Shown one piece after another: positions 51,864 to 60,724 of a stretch of 64,000 bases of DNA. This DNA is from Planctomycetaceae bacterium (GTDB lineage Bacteria > Planctomycetota > Planctomycetia > Planctomycetales > Planctomycetaceae). Within the stretch, counting starts at the first letter, position 1. Every line of letters starts with the position of its first letter. Under the pieces are notes generated by a model. The model saw only the letters and a list, made by a program, of their open reading frames with translations, ran no database searches and was not told the origin of the DNA. The stretch lies in contig JABURQ010000098.1 in NCBI GenBank assembly GCA_014762625.1, positions 47,438 through 111,437 on the forward strand, in the 5' to 3' direction. A program made the translations under genes and the position numbers.

Positions 51864-54701
51864 ATGTCGATTCCCGAAGAGAAACCCTCTTCGCGGCCCG
51901 TGCGCAAATATATACCCGCTATTGGTCCGCGATTGAAGCTGCTCCTGAATGTCGTCTTTGTCCTGGTGGCCCTGCTGGGAGCAAATTCGCTCTATCTGGC
52001 TGCTATTACACTGCTGGAATGGTCGCGCCAGCAGACCTATCAGAACCCGTTTTACCTGTTCATGTTCTTGGGACATGTCGTGCTGGGACTGATTCTGTTA
52101 GTCCCCTTTGTGGTGTTCGGCATCACCCATATGCTGACGGCTCGCCACCGTAAGAACAAACGCGCCATCCGAGTCGGTTATGCTCTGTTGGTCATCAGTA
52201 CGCTCGTTCTGGTCACGGGACTATTGCTGATTCGTATCGGCGATCTGGAACTTCGCAATCCGACATCGAGGAACACCGTGTATTGGCTGCACGTCGGTTC
52301 TCCGCTGGTGGCGGGTTGGCTGTACTGGCTGCATCGGTTGGTGGGTCAGAAGATTCGATGGAAGCTCGGTCTCACCTACGGGACGATCGTCGCAGTGGCC
52401 GTCGGCAGCATGGTCGTTTTCCATACTTCCGATCCACGCGACTGGAATCAGATTGGTCCCGAAGAAGGTGTGAAATATTTCGAACCTTCGTTAGCGCGAA
52501 CTGCCAGCGGAAATTTTATTCCCGCGCATGTGCTCGATAACGACGAGTATTGCTTGAAGTGTCACGAAGATGCCTACAAAGGCTGGTTTCACAGTGCGCA
52601 CCACTTAAGTTCCTTCAATAATCCCGCCTATCTCACATCGATTCGCGAAACGCGCAAAGTCGGCCTCGAACGGGACGGACACGTTCGCGCGTCGCGCTGG
52701 TGTGCGGGATGTCACGATCCGGTGCCCTTTTTCAGCGGAGCTTTCGACGATCCCGAATTTGACGATGTCAATCATCCCACCGCACAAGCCGGGATCACTT
52801 GTACGACGTGTCACGCGATGACGAATATTAACTCCAATCGCGGCAATGCGGATTACACCATCGAAGAACCACTCCACTATCCGTTTGCCTTCAGTGACAA
52901 TAAAACGCTGCAATGGGTCAACGAACAGCTTGTCAAAGCCAAACCAACCTTCCATAAGAAAACCTTTCTGAAGGATTTTCATACCTCGGCGGAGTTCTGT
53001 TCAACCTGCCACAAGGTGCATCTGCCGATTGAAGTGACCGGCTATAAGGAATTTTTGCGGGGACAAAATCACTACGACGCCTGGCTCCTCTCGGGAGTTT
53101 CCGGACACGGTGCGTCCAGCTTTTATTATCCGCCGAAAGCCATCGATAATTGCAGCAAGTGTCATATGCGTCCTCAGGTCTCGGATGATTTCGGCGCCCG
53201 ACCGCTTGTCGAAGGGGATGACCAACTGATGATCCACGATCACCAGTTTGCCTCCGGAAATACCGGCATACTGCATCTGGTCGATGCTCCGGAAAAAATG
53301 ATTGAAGCTCATCGGGAGTTTCTCGACGAGACAATGCGTGTGGACATCTTCGGCATTAAACCGGGCGGGAAGGTGGAAGACGAACTGATCGCTCCTCTGC
53401 GTCCCACACGTCCGACTCTGAAACCGGGAGAAAGCTACTTACTGGAGACCGTCATTCGGACGTTGAAACTCGGTCACCTGTTTACTCAGGGGACGGTCGA
53501 TTCCAACGAAGTCTGGTTGGAAGTCACACTCAAAGTCGGAGATCGCGTCATCGGTCGAAGCGGTGCGCTTAACGAACAGGGCGAGGTTGATCGCTGGTCG
53601 CATTTTGTGAATGTGTTCATGCTGGATAAGGACGGCAATCGTATTAACCGCCGAAATGCACAGGACATTTTCACCCCACTCTACAATCATCAGATTCCGC
53701 CCGGTGCGGGACAGGTAGTGCATTATGGTTTCACATTGCCCGAAGAGGTCGATGCTCCTCTGACGATTGAAGTCCAACTGAACTATCGCAAATTTGACCG
53801 TGAATATCTCGACATTATCGAGAAAGAGACCCACAACCAACGCACTGACAACCTACCGATCCTGACACTCGCCACGGATACATTGACGCTTCCCGTAGAA
53901 GGAGCCCCCGTCCCGAAACCTGATCCGCCACGAGAGATTCCCGAGTGGCAACGATGGAACGATTACGGCATCGGACTGTTCCTTGAAGGGAAGGCGGAAA
54001 TCAAACAGGCGGAAGCCGCGTTTCGTCACGTCGAAGAACTCGAACGTTACGATGGGCCCTTGAATCTGGCCCGCGTTCTGTATCGGGAAGGTCGCGTGGA
54101 TGAAGCGGGGGAAGCAATCGTTCGTGCGGCGGCTTACGACGACCCTGCCGCTCCCGAATGGACGTTAGCCTGGTTGAGCGGTCTGGTCAATCGCGAGCAG
54201 TTACGGCTCAAAGAGGCTGAGGAGAATTTCCGTCAGGTTTTGTACGGCGTGACGGAAGAACGATTGGAACGGGGTTTTGATTTCAGTCGCGATTACCGGG
54301 TGATCAACCTGCTCGGGCAAACCTTATTCGATCGCGCCCAGCAAATCCGTACGGATTCCCGTCAGGAAGAGCGGGTAGAACTTCTGCGGCAGGCGGCGGA
54401 AGAGTTTGAAAAGACATTACTGATCGACTCCGAAAATGTCTCCGCTCATTACAATCTGGGGCAGATTTATGACCGTCTGGAAGAGACGGAACTGGCGGAA
54501 AAACATAAAGAGTTACACCAGAAATACAAACCGGACGACACCGCTCAAAGCCGAGCCATTCGCCTGGCACGGGAAAGATATCCCGCCGGCAACCATGCCG
54601 CGGAGGCGTTGGTTATTTACCCGCTCCAGCGTATCGATGCCCCCGGCTTGCCGAAAGAGAGTCAAATCACCTTGAACGATTCGAAGGAGAGTACGCCGTG
54701 A
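51864..54701 (+). CDS. Membrane-anchored pentaheme cytochrome c with C-terminal TPR-like domain
   Basis: 945 residues from the ATG at 51864 behind GGAAAG. About five N-terminal helices carry several His (71, 89, 143, 157) that might bind haem b. Five c-type haem sites follow: CLKCH (230), CAGCH (280), CTTCH (313), CSTCH (379) and CSKCH (430). A beta-rich domain (about 470-690) and a TPR-like helical C-terminus (about 710-910) complete it. It would pass electrons between the membrane and a periplasmic partner; that partner is unknown. Its TGA overlaps the next start as GTGA, so the CRTAC1 protein is likely made with it. Confidence 0.88.
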   Translation: MSIPEEKPSSRPVRKYIPAIGPRLKLLLNVVFVLVALLGANSLYLAAITLLEWSRQQTYQNPFYLFMFLGHVVLGLILLVPFVVFGITHMLTARHRKNKRAIRVGYALLVISTLVLVTGLLLIRIGDLELRNPTSRNTVYWLHVGSPLVAGWLYWLHRLVGQKIRWKLGLTYGTIVAVAVGSMVVFHTSDPRDWNQIGPEEGVKYFEPSLARTASGNFIPAHVLDNDEYCLKCHEDAYKGWFHSAHHLSSFNNPAYLTSIRETRKVGLERDGHVRASRWCAGCHDPVPFFSGAFDDPEFDDVNHPTAQAGITCTTCHAMTNINSNRGNADYTIEEPLHYPFAFSDNKTLQWVNEQLVKAKPTFHKKTFLKDFHTSAEFCSTCHKVHLPIEVTGYKEFLRGQNHYDAWLLSGVSGHGASSFYYPPKAIDNCSKCHMRPQVSDDFGARPLVEGDDQLMIHDHQFASGNTGILHLVDAPEKMIEAHREFLDETMRVDIFGIKPGGKVEDELIAPLRPTRPTLKPGESYLLETVIRTLKLGHLFTQGTVDSNEVWLEVTLKVGDRVIGRSGALNEQGEVDRWSHFVNVFMLDKDGNRINRRNAQDIFTPLYNHQIPPGAGQVVHYGFTLPEEVDAPLTIEVQLNYRKFDREYLDIIEKETHNQRTDNLPILTLATDTLTLPVEGAPVPKPDPPREIPEWQRWNDYGIGLFLEGKAEIKQAEAAFRHVEELERYDGPLNLARVLYREGRVDEAGEAIVRAAAYDDPAAPEWTLAWLSGLVNREQLRLKEAEENFRQVLYGVTEERLERGFDFSRDYRVINLLGQTLFDRAQQIRTDSRQEERVELLRQAAEEFEKTLLIDSENVSAHYNLGQIYDRLEETELAEKHKELHQKYKPDDTAQSRAIRLARERYPAGNHAAEALVIYPLQRIDAPGLPKESQITLNDSKESTP

Positions 54702-56533
54702 ACCAGGACTTCCAGGAACTCGAACAAGATGATGCCATTATCGGAACGGCGTTTACCGTTTCCCTCATTGTGTTTGCCGTTTTGGGAATCGGGGGTTACG
54801 CCGCGTATCACTTTTTGAAACCCGAGCCGGAGATCGTTGAAACGGAAACGCTGCCGACGACGCTTCCCGCAGTGCAGACTGAGCGGGAACAGGAACTCCC
54901 CGCAATCCCCTGGACCGATATTACGAAATCAGCCGGGATTAATTTCGTGCACGAAAACGGTTACGCCGGCGAAAAACTCCTTCCCGAGACGATGGGGGGA
55001 GGGTGTGCGTTTTTCGATTACGACTCGGACGGGGATCAGGATCTCTTTTTTGTGAACTCCAGACAGTGGCCTTGGACCAATCGGGATGAATCGTCTCCCG
55101 CAACAATGAAACTGTACGCCAATGATGGCACGGGGAATTTTACCGACGTCACGTCTCAAACGGGGCTCGATGTTTCGCATTACGGAATGGGAGTGGCGTG
55201 TGGTGACTATGATGCCGACGGCTGGGTCGATTTGTTTATTTCGTGTCTCGGAGAAGATCGACTGTTCCGGAATGACGAAGGCCGGTTTGTCGATGTGACC
55301 GCTTCGGCGAAGGTGGGTGGAAAGGAAGACGCCTGGAGTTCGGCGTGCGGCTGGTTCGATTATGACGGCGATGGCGACCTCGATTTGTTCGTCGCGCATT
55401 ACGTCGTCTGGTCGCGGGAATACGATCAATCGCAGGAGTTTACGATCCTGGGAAATATCCCCGCTTACGGACGTCCGCAAAACTTTGAAGGGACCTTCCC
55501 CTCCCTGTATCGCAACGATGGCGACGGAAAGTTTACTGAAGTTTCCGAGGCCGCCGGATTGCACGTCCTGAATCCCGCGACCCAGACTCCGCTCGCGAAA
55601 TCTCTGGGTGTTGCTTTTGAGGACTTTGATGCTGACGGCGATCCGGACATCTTCATTTCCAATGATACCGTTCAGAATTTTTTGTTCGTGAATCAGGGAA
55701 ACGGGACCTTTGCAGAGTCGGCCACGCTGGCGGGTGTGGCGTTTGACTTACAGGGAGCCGCACGCGGCGCGATGGGTGTCGATATCTCGCATTTCCGCAA
55801 CGATCCGGGAATCGGCGTCGCTGTGGGGAACTTTTCCAATGAAATGACCGCTCTGTATGTGACACGCGAAAACAATCTCCAATTTTATGATGAAGCAGTT
55901 TCGAACGGGTTAGGTCCCTCTACCCGATTGCAACTTTCCTTTAGCGTATTGTTTCTCGACGCCGATCTCGACGGTCGTCTCGATCTCGTTCAGACGAACG
56001 GACACCTGGAGGAAGAAATCAACAAAGTACAGGCCAGTCAGACGTACGCGCAATCGCCGCAATTATTCTGGAATGTCGGAGCGGAGACCGAGAACGAATT
56101 CGTATCATTACCGGTCGAAAAAACCGGGGAAGCATTTGCCGAGCCGATGGTTGGGCGAGGAGCCGCTTACGCCGACATCGATGCAGATGGAGATCTCGAT
56201 CTGGTGTTCACAGCCACGGGTCAGCCCCCTCGTTTGCTCCAGAACGATCAGCAGCACGGGTATCATTGGCTGCGTGTGAAGTTGACGGCACTGGGAAAAA
56301 ACCGGAACGCCTTGGGAGCCTCGCTGGAATTGACAGTCGATGGCCGTTCACAAATTCGAACGGTTTCTCCCACACGGGGATATCTCTCGCAGGTTGAATT
56401 ACCGGTGACGTTCGGATTGGGAGGGAGCGACCACATCGATGAATTAAAAATCCGTTGGCCCGATGGAACAGAACAGCGACTGGAGAATCTGGACGTTGAT
56501 CAGTTCTTGAGTATTGAGCAACCCTCCCCTTGA
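54698..56533 (+). CDS. CRTAC1-family protein: FG-GAP/VCBS repeats with C-terminal ASPIC/UnbV domain
   Basis: 611 residues from GTG at 54698, four bases overlapping the cytochrome stop codon. An N-terminal helix (IGTAFTVSLIVFAVLGIGGY) anchors it. Calcium-binding-type loops recur: FDYDSDGDQDLFF, GDYDADGWVDLF, FDYDGDGDLDLF, FEDFDADGDPDIF, LDADLDGRLDLV and ADIDADGDLDLV, forming an integrin-like propeller. ASPIC/UnbV follows (GASLELTVDGRSQ ... IRWPDGTEQ). The family is common in planctomycetes and is presumed extracellular; its role is not known. Confidence 0.92.
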   Translation: MNQDFQELEQDDAIIGTAFTVSLIVFAVLGIGGYAAYHFLKPEPEIVETETLPTTLPAVQTEREQELPAIPWTDITKSAGINFVHENGYAGEKLLPETMGGGCAFFDYDSDGDQDLFFVNSRQWPWTNRDESSPATMKLYANDGTGNFTDVTSQTGLDVSHYGMGVACGDYDADGWVDLFISCLGEDRLFRNDEGRFVDVTASAKVGGKEDAWSSACGWFDYDGDGDLDLFVAHYVVWSREYDQSQEFTILGNIPAYGRPQNFEGTFPSLYRNDGDGKFTEVSEAAGLHVLNPATQTPLAKSLGVAFEDFDADGDPDIFISNDTVQNFLFVNQGNGTFAESATLAGVAFDLQGAARGAMGVDISHFRNDPGIGVAVGNFSNEMTALYVTRENNLQFYDEAVSNGLGPSTRLQLSFSVLFLDADLDGRLDLVQTNGHLEEEINKVQASQTYAQSPQLFWNVGAETENEFVSLPVEKTGEAFAEPMVGRGAAYADIDADGDLDLVFTATGQPPRLLQNDQQHGYHWLRVKLTALGKNRNALGASLELTVDGRSQIRTVSPTRGYLSQVELPVTFGLGGSDHIDELKIRWPDGTEQRLENLDVDQFLSIEQPSP

Positions 56534-56565
56534 AACGGGTCGGTTTACGAAATACCTGTGAGGAG

Positions 56566-57696
56566 TTATCTTTCAGCGGGATAAAACCAGGAGACTGGGA
56601 TCCGCATCACCTGTGATTCCGCCAACCCGTTATTCTCGCGGCGGTCTCCGGCACAATGCCCCAGAAGGACATGCCCTTCGTGGAATGTCATCGCCGTGTA
56701 ACAGTACCAGCCGTGGGGATTCTCTTCGAGGTTTTGAGAATATTTCCACGTTTTTCCTTCATCCATAGAAATAGCTGCCGTGAAAGGTGTCCGTTTTCCC
56801 TGAAGAGCGGGATCGATGTGGCGGTGATCATTCCAGACCAGCAGCAGATCGCCGGTCGAGGGAATCCGTTCGATGGTCGCCGGTGAGCGGGGAGAAATGA
56901 TGTCCGAGGCTTCCCAGGCGGTCCAGGATTTTCCCTCGTTGGAAGAATAGGAAACAAACTGACTCCCGGCGTTAGTGCGGGAAAACATCATTAAACGACC
57001 GTCTTTCAGTTCCACAACTCCCGGCTCCTGAATGATGACCGACTTTTCTTTGGCCGGAGGGACTTGTTGACTGCGTGTCCAGGAGGTACCGGCGTCGTCC
57101 GAGTAGTAGCAGACCGCTTTGGCGGCGGCGGTCCATTTTTCCCAATCGGGGGCGACATGCTGGGCCAGAGGAAGAATCAGCCGCCCGTTTTTCAGTTGAA
57201 CGGCTCGATCGTTATTCAGGACGTAATACCCGATGTCTGCCTCGGAAATTATTTCGTGAGGTTCGCTCCAGGTTTTGGTTTCGTCGGCACTGAGGCGAAA
57301 CACGGGACGGCAGTCGTCCAACGAGTTTTTGCGGAGATAGAAGAGGGCAATGCGACTGTCTTCCAGTCGCAACAGGGAAACCGACATGATGTTGAATCCA
57401 CCCTCATTCGGAACCTCGACGCGATCCTTGTTCGTCCAGGTGAGTCCGCCGTCAGACGATTGGCGACTGGCGAGATGCGCGTTCGCATGATCGCCGGCAC
57501 CGTTGGTGAAATGGGTGTAGATAAATTTGATGCGTCCATCTTTGAGCGTGATGAAATCCCCTTCACTGTTGCGAGGGTTTTCCGGTCCAGGGGGCAACGT
57601 CAATGCGACTTGCGGTTCGGTGTCCGAGGCTTGAAGGTAAGAACCTGTGACCACAAATAAAACGAATAGCAACCAGCAACCCAATCGCAACCTCAT
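56566..57696 (-). CDS. Secreted sialidase-like (Asp-box propeller) protein
   Basis: 376 residues from the ATG at 57696, which overlaps the PPC gene stop as ATGA. A Sec signal (MRLRLGCWLLFVLFVVTGSY) precedes the mature part. Asp-box motifs recur: SSDGGLTWTN, SDDAGTSWTR, SSNEGKSWTA and SMDEGKTWKY. Sialidase-fold propellers hydrolyse glycosides, but the full Arg triad cannot be confirmed by eye, so true sialidase activity is uncertain. It is the last gene of the four-gene unit. Confidence 0.88.
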   Translation of the reverse strand: MRLRLGCWLLFVLFVVTGSYLQASDTEPQVALTLPPGPENPRNSEGDFITLKDGRIKFIYTHFTNGAGDHANAHLASRQSSDGGLTWTNKDRVEVPNEGGFNIMSVSLLRLEDSRIALFYLRKNSLDDCRPVFRLSADETKTWSEPHEIISEADIGYYVLNNDRAVQLKNGRLILPLAQHVAPDWEKWTAAAKAVCYYSDDAGTSWTRSQQVPPAKEKSVIIQEPGVVELKDGRLMMFSRTNAGSQFVSYSSNEGKSWTAWEASDIISPRSPATIERIPSTGDLLLVWNDHRHIDPALQGKRTPFTAAISMDEGKTWKYSQNLEENPHGWYCYTAMTFHEGHVLLGHCAGDRRENNGLAESQVMRIPVSWFYPAER

Positions 57697-59336
57697 TCGG
57701 ACTCTTTCTTTGCAGTGGATTTGAGCGGTGGAACAGTCAGCCAAATCTGATCCACCTTTTCCATGGTTGGCTTGATCTGTGTGGTGGCGGAGGTCGCAAG
57801 AGCTGCCTCGCCTTGAGAAACCGCTACGATTTGAATGGCACTCGAAAAGGATTCGATCTCACCGCGAACCAGTTTCAGCGTCACTTTCTTGGAGGAGTCT
57901 CCCTTCGGTTCCGAAGTGACCGCTTCCGCGGTGACGCCGTCCGGCAATCCTTCCACAGAAAATGTGATCGGCTCACCGAAACCTTTGTCCCGAATGACGG
58001 TCACTGGAATTTCGAGCGGTTTGTCCTCGGCGGGAAACTCATAATGATCCTCAGTGACTTCCGTGGCGTAGCCGACTTCCTGAGGTGAAATCGTGAGACG
58101 ATAATAATGCCGGGGGCTGCCGTGCTCGAAGCGGTCGCGGATTTCCACAATTAGAGGGCCGTCGGCTTTCGGGCTGTAAGTGAGTTCGCTGTCGTATTCT
58201 CCTCGCGTCGGATCGTCGACTTCGGAAAGTTCCTTGCCGTCGGAGTCCGTGAGTCGGAGAACCGGATCGAGTTGCGATCCGAGAATGCGTGCTTCAGCTT
58301 TCAGGAACAGAGGATTCCCTTTTTTTCCGGCAATTTGAAAGGCATCAACTTCACCCGGCTCGACAATTTGTCCGCTGAGAGTCACCGGAAGTGAAGTGAT
58401 CGTTTCAGGGGCTTCCGATTCCGTCAGGACCGGATGCGAAACGACGGAGAGTGGGACCACGTTCGTCGTGGGAACTGCCAGAAAGTTCGTCGATCCCTCT
58501 GTAACCAGAGCGGGAATCTTCACCGAGGTCGTTGGCAGATTCCACCCCACCGCTTCGCCGGATGTCTCGGTCCCCTGCGTGACGGCGAGAGGTTGAATGT
58601 GATCGATGTAAGGACCAGTCGTGATCGTGAGACGGTAGATCCAGTCTGCACCTCCCGAAAACCGGATGGAACTGTTGGGGGTCTCCGGGAACCCAAAAGT
58701 CCGGACGTAATAGATTCCGGTTTCCGGAACTTCAAAAGCGAGGAGAGGGTCATTGCCTCGATCGTCATCATTCTGTGCCAGTACGAATCCTTTGGCGGAA
58801 ACGACCTGTAGCACGGCGTCCAGGGGAGAGCCGAGGTTGCGATTCGCCGAAATCTCGGCAACCAGCGTCTGCCCCTGCTCCAACTCGAGTTGGTAGGTAT
58901 CGACATCCCCATTTTTGCCGAGCGTTCCGTTGACGGTCACGGGAGTGGATTCAATCTTTTGAGCGGCGGTCAGCCGTTCGTTCTCTTCGGTTTCGGAGAG
59001 TTCCGGAAACGTACCGATCAGGAACGGGCGTAACGAAGAAGCGCTTTCGGCGTTGGTAATCCGGAAGAGTGCCAGGCCGGGTGGTATCGAATCGGGAATC
59101 GTGATCGAAAATGTTTTTTCGGGCTTCTCGGGAAACGACGCCGTCAGTTCGGGTCGATTGCTCCAAAACTTCAGCGGCGGAGTCCCCAGAACTCCCTGCA
59201 CGGTGATTTCCACCGTCTGTCCGCGTTGTCCTCCTGCCGGCGTGATCGCTTTGATCGAGGGGATTTCGGCTTGCGCCATCGAGGCAGCGATGACGAAGAC
59301 CGCAGCCGTCCCCAAAAGTCTCAAGACATGTCTCAT
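57693..59336 (-). CDS. Secreted PPC-domain protein
   Basis: 547 residues. A Sec signal (MRHVLRLLGTAAVFVIAASM) is followed by an IPT/TIG-like segment (AITPAGGQRGQTVEITVQG) and at least two pre-peptidase C-terminal domains (DVDTYQLELEQGQTLVAEI; EVDAFQIAGKKGNPLFLKAE). No peptidase domain is present. Its start overlaps the DUF1501 stop as ATGA and its stop overlaps the sialidase start, so the three are translated as a unit. It is presumed secreted, with a binding or stabilising role. Confidence 0.88.
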   Translation of the reverse strand: MRHVLRLLGTAAVFVIAASMAQAEIPSIKAITPAGGQRGQTVEITVQGVLGTPPLKFWSNRPELTASFPEKPEKTFSITIPDSIPPGLALFRITNAESASSLRPFLIGTFPELSETEENERLTAAQKIESTPVTVNGTLGKNGDVDTYQLELEQGQTLVAEISANRNLGSPLDAVLQVVSAKGFVLAQNDDDRGNDPLLAFEVPETGIYYVRTFGFPETPNSSIRFSGGADWIYRLTITTGPYIDHIQPLAVTQGTETSGEAVGWNLPTTSVKIPALVTEGSTNFLAVPTTNVVPLSVVSHPVLTESEAPETITSLPVTLSGQIVEPGEVDAFQIAGKKGNPLFLKAEARILGSQLDPVLRLTDSDGKELSEVDDPTRGEYDSELTYSPKADGPLIVEIRDRFEHGSPRHYYRLTISPQEVGYATEVTEDHYEFPAEDKPLEIPVTVIRDKGFGEPITFSVEGLPDGVTAEAVTSEPKGDSSKKVTLKLVRGEIESFSSAIQIVAVSQGEAALATSATTQIKPTMEKVDQIWLTVPPLKSTAKKESE

Positions 59337-60676
59337 GACAACAACTCGGGAATCGGTGTTTTGTCGCTGACGAGGTGCGTCGGACGTCCCTGAGGTGTGT
59401 AGTACACTTTATTGGGATCGATGCCCATCTTGGTGTAGATGGTGGACGCGAAGTTTTCGGGGGACAGAACGCGATCGACGGCCGAGTAACCTTTGCGGTC
59501 GGTCGCTCCGAGCGTCAGTCCGCCGGGAGTACCCGCCCCCGCCATTAGAACCGACATCGCGTTGGACCAGTGGTCGCGACCGGAGTCTTTGTTGATTTTG
59601 GGAGTTCGTCCGAACTCACCCAGCAACAGCACCAGAGTCGAGTCGAGCAGTCCACGATCTTCGAGGTCTTCGATCAGTGTGGCCACAGTGTTATCAACGT
59701 TGGGCATCCGTTTATTGAAGGCATTGAAGAGATCGCGGTGATGATCCCAGCCTCCCTCGTGAAGCGTCACGAAGGGGACGCCCGCTTCAACGAGACGTCT
59801 CGCGAGCAACGTTCGTTGCCCAAATGTATTTCGGCCGTAGCGTTCACGGACTTCGTCCGCTTCCTGGTGGATATCGAACGCTTTCTGCGCTTCGGTGGAC
59901 GACATCAGATCGAAACTTTGCTGATAATAATCGTCCAGGGCGAGCGTGGGATCGGCGGCCGCTTTGTCCTGAATCCGCAAGAGCTTATCGACCCCTTCCC
60001 GTAGCGATTTACGGCGAGCGAAGCGTCCGTCGGTCAGTTCTTTCGGTAGCGCGACGTCCCGCACGCGGAAGCTATCGCTGTTCGGGTTGTCGGGGACCAC
60101 AAATGGGGCGAATTGAGCTCCGAGGAAACTGGGGCCACCCGAACGGGTCATCGAAGGAATCGAGAAGTACGGCGGCATTCCCTTTTGCGGCCCGCGTTCG
60201 TAGGCAACCGTCGAACCGAAGCTGGGATGAAAACTGACGAAGGCTCCACAGCCGACCGGAATTCGAGGGGGAGCACCGGTCATCATGTAGTGATTGCCGG
60301 CACCGTGGTTTCCCTGATTGTGGCGGATCGAACGCAGGACGGCGAATTTGTCGGAGATCGATGCCAGCCGTTCACAGTGTTGCGAATATCGGACACCGGG
60401 AACCTGCGTCGGGATGGTATGGAACTCCCCACGAATCTCGGAGGGAGCTTGCGGCTTGGGGTCGAACGTTTCGTAGTGAGTCGGTCCGCCATCGAGCCAG
60501 ATCAAAATGCAGCTTTTGGCTTTGACGGGAAACGTGCTCGACGATTCTCCCGCCATCCCGCGCAGTCGCAGTGTGTCGGTCAAACCGAGTCCCAGCATGC
60601 CGCCCAAGCCGAGTTGAAGGCAGTTTCGACGTGAGATGCCTTCGCAATTCCGATTTTGATTGTTGGATAAAGTCAT
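59333..60676 (-). CDS. DUF1501 protein with Tat signal
   Basis: 447 residues from the ATG at 60676 behind GGAGAA. A Tat signal (ISRRNCLQLGLGGMLGLGL) with R16R17 leads; LIWLDGGPTHYETFDP, HNQGNHGAGNHYMMTG and LLLGEFGRTPKIN are typical DUF1501 segments of the alkaline-phosphatase-like superfamily. It is exported folded by the Tat system. It follows the DUF1549/DUF1553 gene by 48 bases, the usual planctomycete pairing. The chemistry is not established. Confidence 0.94.
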   Translation of the reverse strand: MTLSNNQNRNCEGISRRNCLQLGLGGMLGLGLTDTLRLRGMAGESSSTFPVKAKSCILIWLDGGPTHYETFDPKPQAPSEIRGEFHTIPTQVPGVRYSQHCERLASISDKFAVLRSIRHNQGNHGAGNHYMMTGAPPRIPVGCGAFVSFHPSFGSTVAYERGPQKGMPPYFSIPSMTRSGGPSFLGAQFAPFVVPDNPNSDSFRVRDVALPKELTDGRFARRKSLREGVDKLLRIQDKAAADPTLALDDYYQQSFDLMSSTEAQKAFDIHQEADEVRERYGRNTFGQRTLLARRLVEAGVPFVTLHEGGWDHHRDLFNAFNKRMPNVDNTVATLIEDLEDRGLLDSTLVLLLGEFGRTPKINKDSGRDHWSNAMSVLMAGAGTPGGLTLGATDRKGYSAVDRVLSPENFASTIYTKMGIDPNKVYYTPQGRPTHLVSDKTPIPELLS

Positions 60677-60724
60677 GCGATTCTCCAGGGCCGTTTTCAG
60701 AAGTTCCATTCTGGTCAGGCCGAA

